A stretch of DNA of 64,000 nt from Streptomyces sp. 1-11 (GTDB taxonomy: Bacteria; Actinomycetota; Actinomycetes; Streptomycetales; Streptomycetaceae), in assembly GCF_007176755.1 (NCBI RefSeq), contig NZ_BJTV01000008.1:124001-188000 (forward strand). The letters are read 5' to 3'. Shown in pieces: positions 57,993 through 64,000 of this stretch (the stretch's first letter is position 1; the number at the start of each line of letters is the position of its first letter). The notes under the pieces are model-generated. The model had not been told where the DNA came from. It was given only the letters and a program-made list of their open reading frames with translations, and did not search any database. The position numbers and the translations under genes were made by a program.

Positions 57993-58056
57993 AGTAGCGG
58001 AGTAGCGGAGTAGCGGAGTAGCGGAGTAGCGGAGTAGCGGAGTAGCGGAGCAGCGG
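57993..58056. repeat. Octanucleotide tandem repeat, eight copies of AGTAGCGG
   Basis: Seven exact copies (57993-58048) and one variant (AGCAGCGG, 58049-58056). Eight-base arrays of this purity are prone to slipped-strand copy-number change. It lies 50 nt 3' of the stress-type gene and 31 nt 5' of an IS5-type remnant. No intact reading frame crosses it. Confidence 0.95.
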
Positions 58057-58087
58057 GGCGCGCACAGCGTCCAGTGCTGCTCGTAGT

Positions 58088-58228
58088 GACAGCAGGGCCG
58101 ACTTCTCCCGGAAGCACCGCCGCCACGGCGTGAACGTGCAGGTCGTCGTCGATCTCGCGGGCAACCTGCTGTGGATCGAGCCCGCCCTGCCCGGCCGAAC
58201 CCACGACCTGCCCGACGCTCCGCCCTGA
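58088..58228 (+). pseudogene. IS5-type transposase fragment
   Basis: 47 codons ending in TGA read 'DFSRKHRRHGVNVQVVVDLAGNLLW' (in pieces) and 'EPALPGRTHDL', the core of DDE_Tnp_4/IS5-like transposases around the second catalytic Asp. Both ends are missing. The following 58229-58449 shows nothing recognisable. Confidence 0.75.
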
Positions 58229-58449
58229 GCATCCGCTCGGCTGGCCGTCCTGGGCCACGAGCCCGTCGATCGCCCCCTCTCGCATGGCGACCACCGGTAG
58301 CGGCAGCAGGCCCACGAGGAGGGCTCTCGTAGTGATCAGGTAGGCCTGTTTCACAGCGGTTCCTCAGACGCCACCTAACGGCCTGAAGCCCCGGACTCAT
58401 CGGCGGTCGGCCTGCGGCCTTGATCCGTGACGCGTCGGGGGCCTGGCCC

Positions 58450-58575
58450 ACCAGCCTGCAGCGGGTGGTCGACCGTTACAGGTTGATGTTCGCCGCCTTG
58501 CTGCTGCCCGCGGGCGCCCTGTCAGACCTAAACGGTGCACGCAAGGCGCTCGTCCCTTTGGTTGGCACCGGTTGA
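58450..58575 (+). pseudogene. Fragment of an EmrB/QacA-type MFS transporter
   Basis: 42 codons: 'TSLQRVVDRYRLMFAALLLPAGAL' (in pieces) then 'SDLNGARKALVPLVGTG' and a stop. This is the end of TM1, TM2 and the loop 2-3 motif of a 14-TM drug transporter (usually 'VDAYTLxFAALLLTAGALGDRxGRR'), with the motif already degraded. The rest of the gene is absent. Confidence 0.65.
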
Positions 58576-58720
58576 CTTCCTCCGCCACCTTGCAGATCTG
58601 ATCTCCGTAGCCACCTGGCGACCCTGCCGGTTTCATTGCCGGGCTTCCGCGAGCAGGTGAGAAGTCGGCAACTTACAAAATCGGCTGGCCTGGACGTCTG
58701 TCCACCCCCACGATGAGCCC

Positions 58721-59209
58721 GTGGACCGATTGCAGTACAGCGCTTGGCAGTACGTGGCGGAGGCTCTCCCTCCCGAGGAGCTCCCGATGCTCGCCGCACA
58801 TGCACTCGTCGACGGGCGTGATTCCCCTGCCCTGCGCGAACTGGCCGGGTTGCCACGCCGGAGCGACTCGGTCGAAATGCGCGAACTGTACGTCCTTGCC
58901 CTGCACGAACTCGGCATACCCCTCCCCGACGAGGACACGGCCGGCCGATGCCTCCTGGTGAGACTCGCGTTCGGTCTCGCGAAGGGCGAGCTGAGCCCCA
59001 AGGACGTGGGCGACGGACTGTCGATGACGGTCGCAGCCCGTACCCGGGAGGAGACTCGGTTCCTGTCTGTCGCGGCGGTCTACAGCCAATGGCTCAACCC
59101 CGACGAGCTTCCAGGATGGGAGAAGGAGCTGAGAACCGCGGCCCACTCGTTGGCCGCCGCCACTGACCTCGGCCCCCGAGTCAGTATGCCGGGGGCGCGG
59201 TCCGACTGA
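58721..59209 (+). CDS. Hypothetical helical protein
   Basis: 162 residues from a GTG. Helix-rich and acidic: 'SAWQYVAEALPPEELPMLAAHALVDG', 'ALRELAGLPRRSDSVEMRELYVLALHELGIPLP', 'ETRFLSVAAVYSQWLNPDELPGWEKEL'. No family recognised; similar short helical proteins occur as orphan genes in Streptomyces accessory DNA. Good codon bias supports it being real. Confidence 0.65.
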   Translation: MDRLQYSAWQYVAEALPPEELPMLAAHALVDGRDSPALRELAGLPRRSDSVEMRELYVLALHELGIPLPDEDTAGRCLLVRLAFGLAKGELSPKDVGDGLSMTVAARTREETRFLSVAAVYSQWLNPDELPGWEKELRTAAHSLAAATDLGPRVSMPGARSD

Positions 59210-59412
59210 CTGAGCCGTAGTGAGCAACCACAGACGCGAACAGCCACGGCAGCGGCCGTCTCAAAGAGCGTTGACCGCCGGTGGGCGGTCAGGTGTCGCG
59301 CGGGCGTTTATCGAAAGTGGGTGCGGCGGCGGACGGGCCGTCAGGGGTGTGACCCAGATATGCGTCGAAGGGGCAAAGAGATGATCTTGAATGCCTGAAG
59401 GGCGTCCGGGGC

Positions 59413-59540
59413 TCACACGGTGGTGTCGGTCCCCTCGGTGAGGATGCGGTAGACGGTGGCGACCGAGGGGCGCTTGCCCTGGTTCTTGCTCGAGGTGATG
59501 ACGAGCTTGCGGGCGATCTCGGGGATGGGGGCGCCCTGCC
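59413..59540 (-). pseudogene. C-terminal HTH of a serine recombinase/resolvase (remnant)
   Basis: The frame ends with 'GAPIPEIARKLVITSSKNQGKRPS' (in pieces) and 'VATVYRILTE', the resolvase-type helix-turn-helix. The catalytic recombinase domain does not precede it; upstream codons are unrelated. The stretch 59210-59412 shows nothing else. Confidence 0.65.
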
Positions 59541-59749
59541 CGCCGGGAGGACTGCTGCACGGTGGCCACGGCCGTCTCGCCGTGGCGCAGTCGCTGCCAC
59601 GGGTGCGTGAACGGTGGAAGCGGGCCGCTGCCGTCCGACCGATCGCGTCGGTGGAGGGGACGAGATTCGAGTCGCCAACGCCACCGACAAGGCCGTCACC
59701 GCCGCATGTGGGCACGCTACACACCTGTGTCCATGCCGGTCATGTGGAG

Positions 59750-60010
59750 CTGGAAGGACGCATGCCCGCGCCGCCCTCGCCTCCGGGGTGCGGGCCGGGG
59801 ACGAGGTTCCGTTCTGGGCTCTGGTGTGGGGCCCGCCGGCCGCCACCGTCCACTCCCGTACGGTGAAGGTGTTCGAGACCTTGGGCGACCGGCCGAACGC
59901 CGCCCGGCAGTATGCGACCGCTGCGGGCAGACGGCCGGGGGCGACGTACGCCCGGATCATCGCCCTCGACCTGGTCGTCCGCGCCGAGCAGCAGGCCAAG
60001 CAGGGCTATT
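59750..60010 (+). pseudogene. Fragment of an XRE-type regulator C-terminal domain
   Basis: In one frame: 'RTHARAALASGVRAGDEVPFWALVWGPP', 'SRTVKVFETLGDRPNAARQYATAAG' and 'ARIIALDLVVRAEQQAKQG'. This resembles the helical C-terminal part of Streptomyces HTH regulators with TPR-like repeats, but no HTH domain precedes it and the frame then degenerates. Assignment is tentative. The bases up to 60179 show nothing else. Confidence 0.4.
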
Positions 60011-60179
60011 CGAGCCGGGGTGGTTCAAGCACAGGCCATTCTCGTTTCCCGAGAGCAGTTGGCGACAAGACGGGCAGTTCCTGCGTCGAGCGGTGTTCAG
60101 CCTCCGGTGAGCCGGCGGACCTCCACTCGGGGGCCGTGGTAGACCTGCCGCCCATGGTCGCCGCCCGATCTGGTCCCGG

Positions 60180-61055
60180 TCAGGATGCCGGGGCGGTCAG
60201 GACGGCCTTGGCAGCCAGCCGGAGATTCCTGATCATCGGATTCGGGTCGCCCTTGCGGCTGACCAGGACGACCCGGCTGGGGGGAGCGCCCTCGACCGGG
60301 ACGGTGACGAGGTGAGGACGCAGTGAGCTACGCCGATCGCCGACCGGTAGCACGGCGATCGCCCTGCCACTCGCGACGAGTTCGAGCTTGTCCTCGTAGC
60401 TCTCGATCGGCGGCACGCCGGCCCCGAGGATCCGGTAGGAAGCCCAGTCCGCGGTCTCGAACGCGCACGGCGCCGTCTCTTCGCCAGCCAGTTCTTCCGC
60501 GGTCACCGACGCGCGGTCGGCCAAGGGATGGCCGCGCGGGACCACGAGCATCCGGGGCTCCTCGTACAGCGGGGTGGTGAACACGTCGTCGGCGACGAGC
60601 GGCAGCGGGGCCCGCGCGATCAGGGCGTCGACGCGCTTGTCGGACAGTGCCCCGACGTCGCGGCAGCTCAGATGCCGGGTGGCGATCTCGGCGTCGGGGT
60701 GACGGCGGCGCAGTTCGCGTACGGCGGCAGTGATCACTAGGTCTTCGACGTAGCCGATGGCGATTCGTTCGGTCTGGGCCTGTTCGCGCACGGCCAGCTC
60801 GGCCTGGCGGGCGGCCTGCAGCAGGGCTTGGGCCCGGGGGAGGAATGTCTGGCCGGCCGGAGTGAGTCGGGTGCCCTGGGGGGTTCGGTCCAGCAGGCGT
60901 GTGCCGAGATATTTTTCGAGCCGTTGGATCTGACGGCTCAGCGCCGGCTGGGCTACGTGCAGGTCGGCGGCGGCCCGGCCGAAGTGCTGGTGCGCCGCCA
61001 CCACGGTGAAGTAGCGCACGAGCCGCAGTTCCAGGTCCTGTCCGAGATCGTTCAC
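60180..61055 (-). CDS. LysR-family regulator, divergent from the quinone oxidoreductase
   Basis: 291 residues. HTH at about 8-65 ('LRLVRYFTVVAAHQHFGRAAADLHVAQPALSRQIQRLEK') and a LysR substrate-binding domain at about 92-285. The GTG at 61055 gives the normal N terminus; an upstream ATG would add 22 atypical residues. It is divergent from the oxidoreductase gene 122 nt away, so it most likely controls it in response to a quinone, aldehyde or similar stress. Confidence 0.9.
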   Translation of the reverse strand: MNDLGQDLELRLVRYFTVVAAHQHFGRAAADLHVAQPALSRQIQRLEKYLGTRLLDRTPQGTRLTPAGQTFLPRAQALLQAARQAELAVREQAQTERIAIGYVEDLVITAAVRELRRRHPDAEIATRHLSCRDVGALSDKRVDALIARAPLPLVADDVFTTPLYEEPRMLVVPRGHPLADRASVTAEELAGEETAPCAFETADWASYRILGAGVPPIESYEDKLELVASGRAIAVLPVGDRRSSLRPHLVTVPVEGAPPSRVVLVSRKGDPNPMIRNLRLAAKAVLTAPAS

Positions 61056-61177
61056 CCTTGCAGGATACGCGTCATGCCGTTTCGGAATGATCGGGTTGCC
61101 GAACCGGTCTTGGACGGCCATGCCGTCCCGGGCCTTGACTGAAGGAGCAACGTTTCCCCGAGAAAGCGACAGGCGCG

Positions 61178-62176
61178 ATGAAGGCGATCCAGTTCCACGA
61201 AGCGGGCGGGCCGGAAGTTCTGCGGTATGACGAGGTGCCGGTTCCCGAGGTCGGCCCGGGCGAGGTGCTCGTCCGGGTGCACGCGGCGGGCATCAACCCG
61301 CCGGACTGGTACCTGCGTGAGGGGATGAAGGTGATGCCGGCCGAGATGAGGCCGGCGCTGGAGTTCCCCCTGATCCCTGGAACGGACATGTCGGGCGTGG
61401 TCCAGGCGGTCGCTCCGGATGTGCTGGGGTTCGCCGTCGGTGACGAGGTCTTCGGCATGCTTCGGTTCCCCGGATTCGACGGTCGGGCATACGCCGAGTA
61501 CGTGGCCGCGCCGGCTTTCGACCTGGCTCACAAGCCGGCCGGTATCGACCACGTGCAGGCGGCTGGGGCACCGATGGCCGTGCTTACGGCCTGGCAGTAT
61601 CTGGTTGATCTCGGCCACGACGTGCCGTCTCCTTTCACCGGCCAGGTGCACCGGCCGGTGCCGATCACGCCGGGGATGACCGTGCTGGTCAACGGGGCCG
61701 CCGGTGGAGTGGGCCACTTCGCGGTGCAGCTGGCGAAATGGAAGGGGGCACACGTCATCGCGGTGGCCTCGGGCCGGCACGAGCAGTTCCTGCGCAAGCT
61801 CGGCGCCGACGAGTTCATCGACTACACCACGACACAGGCCGCGGACGTGGCCAGCGGCGTCGACCTGGTGATCGACACCGTCGGTGGCCCGGACAGCTCA
61901 CGCTTCCTGACTGTGCTCAAGCGCGGAGGCACCATGCTTCCGGTGTTCTTCGCCCAGTACGACCCGGAAGAGACGGCGCGTCTGGGCATCACCGTCTCGA
62001 ACATTCAGGTACGTTCCAACGGCCCGCAGCTCGCCGAGATCGGGCACCTGCTCGACGAGGGCAAGCTCCAGGTCGGGGTGGACAGCACCTACCCGCTGCC
62101 CGAGGCGGGCCGCGCACACACGCGAGCCGCGCAGGGCCACATCCAAGGCAAGATCGTGCTGACGGTGGTCTCGTGA
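61178..62176 (+). CDS. Zinc-type alcohol dehydrogenase-like NADP-dependent quinone oxidoreductase
   Basis: 332 residues of the MDR superfamily, quinone-reductase branch: GroES-like N-terminal half ('VRVHAAGINPPDWYLREGM', 'IPGTDMSGVV') and a Rossmann half with 'GMTVLVNGAAGGVGHFAVQLAKWKGAHVIAV'. No zinc-binding Cys set is seen, so zinc-independent. It would reduce quinones or enones with NADPH. The downstream SnoaL-type frame starts inside its stop codon (GTGA), so they were once coupled. Confidence 0.92.
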   Translation: MKAIQFHEAGGPEVLRYDEVPVPEVGPGEVLVRVHAAGINPPDWYLREGMKVMPAEMRPALEFPLIPGTDMSGVVQAVAPDVLGFAVGDEVFGMLRFPGFDGRAYAEYVAAPAFDLAHKPAGIDHVQAAGAPMAVLTAWQYLVDLGHDVPSPFTGQVHRPVPITPGMTVLVNGAAGGVGHFAVQLAKWKGAHVIAVASGRHEQFLRKLGADEFIDYTTTQAADVASGVDLVIDTVGGPDSSRFLTVLKRGGTMLPVFFAQYDPEETARLGITVSNIQVRSNGPQLAEIGHLLDEGKLQVGVDSTYPLPEAGRAHTRAAQGHIQGKIVLTVVS

Positions 62177-62465
62177 TCGCCGAACTCCAGCAGGCGGTGG
62201 CGAACTACGCCCACGCACTGGACGAGCTGAATGCCCGAGCTGGAAGCGGTCCTGACCGAGGACACCACCTGGACGTTCACGATGCCTGGACAAAGGGGCG
62301 CTCGGCGCGGTCGCCGGACGCACGGCGGTGCTCGACTTCATCCGTGACGGGCACACGGCCCGGACCGGAAGGGTGCGGCGCCACTTGAGCAATGTCGTGG
62401 TCACGACCGCGGACGCCGCCACCGCTGAGATGCGGGCCTACCTGCTGCAGACGAGGAACAGCGGC
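62173..62465 (+). pseudogene. Frameshifted SnoaL/NTF2-fold gene coupled to the oxidoreductase
   Basis: The GTG at 62173 overlaps the previous stop. Three frames must be joined to read it: 'IAELQQAVANYAHALDE', then 'MPELEAVLTEDTTWTFTMPGQ', then 'VAGRTAVLDFIRDGHTARTG', 'RHLSNVVVTTADAATAEMRAYLLQTRN'. Shifts lie near 62230 and 62285. The original was a SnoaL-like protein of about 130 residues; its 3' end is cut at about 62465 where the Rhs fragment begins. Confidence 0.75.
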
Positions 62466-62469
62466 GAAG

Positions 62470-62605
62470 GGCTGCTGGGCGCCGCTGGTGATGCGCTGTT
62501 CCCCGTAGGGGCCGTAGGTGTAGGTCGCGGTGCGCTTGCCCGTGGTGTCGCCCAAGCCGATGACGGAGGTCTGGGCGTCGGTGAGGTAGTACTGGCTGCT
62601 GCCCC
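62470..62605 (-). pseudogene. Rhs/YD-repeat core fragment
   Basis: The minus strand reads 'SQYYLTDAQTSVIGLGD', 'KRTATYTYGPYGEQR', which is the YD-repeat/RHS core-associated motif of polymorphic Rhs toxins. Only about 45 codons remain; no N-terminal barrel or toxin tip is attached. Confidence 0.7.
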
Positions 62606-63013
62606 GTCTTCTCGCAGGCCCGGGCTATGTACTCGCGGAAGGGGTGGATCTTGGGGTTGGCCACTTCTCGTCGTAGGACCGCGAGTGCCTCGATCCACTC
62701 GCCGGCGTCCTCGGGCAGGGTGTAGGGCTGCCCGCTCAGACGCCGCGCCGGTCGGAGCGCCGTCGAGGAGGGGGCGGCGGTCGGTCGTACGACGGTGCGC
62801 ACCACCGTTTCGGTGCGCTCAATCACCTCGCGGACCGGTTCACAGGTCTTGCCGCCCTCGCTGACCGGTCGCTCGGCGCGGGCCTGTGCTGTACGTACTT
62901 CCCATGCCCGACGGCGGCGGCGTGCAGTAGCGCGGGGGGCGGCCCCAGCCTCCGTAGACAACTGGCTCGCCGCATGCCGCCCCACTCGCCACGTTCAGGC
63001 TCCTCTCCGCGGA
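62606..63013. other. Possible decayed coding stretch beyond the Rhs fragment
   Basis: A minus-strand frame from about 62985 to 62620 reads 'EVIERTETVVRTVVRP' and 'DAGEWIEALAVLRREVANPKIHPFREYIARACEKTG', which looks protein-like. I do not recognise it and it has no clear start. It may be an unrelated gene tail fused to the Rhs fragment. Confidence 0.3.
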
Positions 63014-63196
63014 CTACAAGCGAGGCCAGGCGGCCGGGACGCTGGACGGCAACGGGATCTCGTCCAGCCGCATCCACTGTTCCCGGCCGTCCTGGTCGAG
63101 GAGGCGGAAGCGCACGTCCCCGGCCTCGTCCGCCTCGTACGGGGCGTCCCCGACCGCCCGCAGCAGGGCTCGTAGCCTCGGATAGGGAGCCTGCAT
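63014..63196 (-). CDS. Short hypothetical protein
   Basis: 60 residues from ATG 63196: 'APYPRLRALLRAVGDAPYEADEAGDVRFRLLDQDGREQWMRLDEIPLP'-like, in pieces. The sequence is compact with an acidic beta-strand pattern and looks real, but no family is recognised and it may be a fragment. It is 18 nt downstream of the next gene on the same strand. Confidence 0.4.
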   Translation of the reverse strand: MQAPYPRLRALLRAVGDAPYEADEAGDVRFRLLDQDGREQWMRLDEIPLPSSVPAAWPRL

Positions 63197-63214
63197 AGCC
63201 CGGCCGCGCACCCC

Positions 63215-63667
63215 TCACCGCGCAGGGCGACCAGGGCGAAGGACGCGACGTTCACCCCGGTGCGCCGGTGATCGCCGGCGTGGGCCACCGCCTCCGGGTG
63301 CTCCGCCGCAGGTGACGCGGCGCGGGTCGCGGACAGTGACGCCCGGGGTGCGGCAGACCGTAGTGTCGCTGTCCTCCTCAGAGTCGGGGTCCGTGCCCAG
63401 GGCGATCCAGCCCCAGGGGTCGAGTCCGTCGGGGAGGTGGCGCAGCGGCTCGGCGAGGAGTCGGGCGGCTGCGCGGATGATGGCGGCGGCTTGTTCGAGG
63501 CGGTCGGCGAGAGCGTTCGGCGGGCCGCTGAGGGCGATGCCGTTACTGCCGGTCCAGAAGGCGATCGCGACTTCGCCGACGTCGACGGTGGCGCCGTCGG
63601 CGTCTACGCCGGGGAAGAGGAGTTGGGCGCCGCTGGTGGCGCAGGCCCATTCGAGTCGCTCGGACAT
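63215..63667 (-). CDS. Hypothetical protein
   Basis: 150 residues from ATG 63667, AAGGAG 9 nt upstream. 'MSERLEWACATSGAQLLFPGVDADGATVDVGEVAIAFWTGSNGIALSGPPNALADRLEQAAAIIRAAARLL' (in pieces) is a plausible alpha/beta protein of about 100 residues; the last 45 residues are Gly/Arg-rich and probably out of the original frame. No function recognised. Confidence 0.5.
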   Translation of the reverse strand: MSERLEWACATSGAQLLFPGVDADGATVDVGEVAIAFWTGSNGIALSGPPNALADRLEQAAAIIRAAARLLAEPLRHLPDGLDPWGWIALGTDPDSEEDSDTTVCRTPGVTVRDPRRVTCGGAPGGGGPRRRSPAHRGERRVLRPGRPAR

Positions 63668-64000
63668 ACAGGTGGGCTCCTTCGGTGTCGGGTGCCCGGG
63701 TGGGCGGGGGTGCACCGTGGGAGCAGGAGCGGTAAGCGTGGCAACCGACTGGAGTGCCGCACGCTGGTGTGGGCGCGGGTGGGTGTGGCGGCGAAAGCGG
63801 GGCGGGGAGTGCAGTGGCCGCTTACTCGGCTGTCTGGTGACTCGCATCGTGTAGCAGCGGCTACGAAGCCGCCCGCCGCGGGCGGCTCACCAACCGGTAC
63901 GGGCCTTGCTCCTACTGGAGTTCAGGCGGGTGCGCTCCCGCTCCTGGCGCGAGGGCACTGTGCGTCTCTGTGTGGTGGCGGTGGCCGGGATCGGTGTCCC
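63668..64000. other. Intergenic right edge of the window
   Basis: 333 nt with no supported gene, repeat or RNA. Confidence 0.45.

Noticed and set aside
57993..58056. CRISPR-like array
   Set aside because: The units are contiguous 8-mers without spacers, so this is a microsatellite.

Overview
The window is very GC-rich, with G/C-biased third codon positions, frequent GTG starts and families typical of soil actinomycetes: SpoIIE-type phosphatase, SARP-NB-ARC-TPR regulator, MDMPI fold, DUF6174 lipoprotein, S1E protease, GylR and DUF1996. It reads as a Streptomyces chromosome. From about 46.8 kb to the right edge it turns into a patchwork of orphan small genes and broken IS and recombinase remnants, as in accessory or arm regions.

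Region 1 (0-13 kb). After a clipped gene, a YihY-type membrane protein, an unknown protein and a cyclophilin comes a beta-1,3-glucan (laminarin, callose, fungal wall) degradation locus: secreted GH55 exo-beta-1,3-glucanase, divergent secreted DUF1996 protein, secreted clan-A glycosidase with an F5/8-type C-terminal module, GH3 beta-glucosidase without signal peptide, and a LacI-family regulator. Matching AGAGCGCTCT-type palindromes lie at both divergent promoters, before lacI, and again at 41.8 kb before a secreted S1E protease, so glucanases and protease may share one regulon. An MFS transporter and a DUF6174 lipoprotein follow.

Region 2 (13-28 kb). TetR regulator with a candidate operator, SGNH lipase, MDMPI-family protein, SpoIIE phosphatase, a GT4 glycosyltransferase coupled to an unknown partner, a truncated IclR remnant, a RsbW-like ATP-binding protein, a gylR-glpK pair, a BBE-type FAD oxidoreductase and a SARP-family regulator.

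Region 3 (28-40 kb). The most interesting locus is a minus-strand operon of five genes. It encodes a carrier-protein/multi-membrane/hexapeptide-repeat protein resembling a Pls (poly-lysine synthetase)-type enzyme without its adenylation domain, a separate half-C/A/PCP/TE NRPS, a SyrP-like 2-oxoglutarate dioxygenase, and SbnB and SbnA, which make L-2,3-diaminopropionate (Dap). It looks like a split Pls-like system making a Dap polymer or Dap-containing product, possibly hydroxylated. The first gene has a TTA codon (bldA control) and an inverted repeat upstream. A flavin monooxygenase and a cysteine hydrolase flank it.

Region 4 (40-48.6 kb). Second SGNH hydrolase, S1E protease, GNAT, a DUF6817-VOC fusion with a PanE-like reductase, a divergent LysR with a perfect inverted repeat at its start codon, a RidA protein, and a K+-channel/TrkA protein with a non-canonical filter.

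Region 5 (48.6-64 kb). Remnants of IS110, IS630, IS481 and IS5-type transposases, a recombinase, an Rhs core and several broken metabolic genes are interspersed with small genes (SH3-like secreted protein, methyltransferase, DUF1877, Imm35/YrhB, SnoaL-like, metallophosphoesterase, F420/NADP-reductase-like, LysR plus quinone oxidoreductase). A 64-bp octanucleotide repeat lies at 58.0 kb. No rRNA, tRNA or CRISPR array was seen. All family calls were made by eye from translated sequence.
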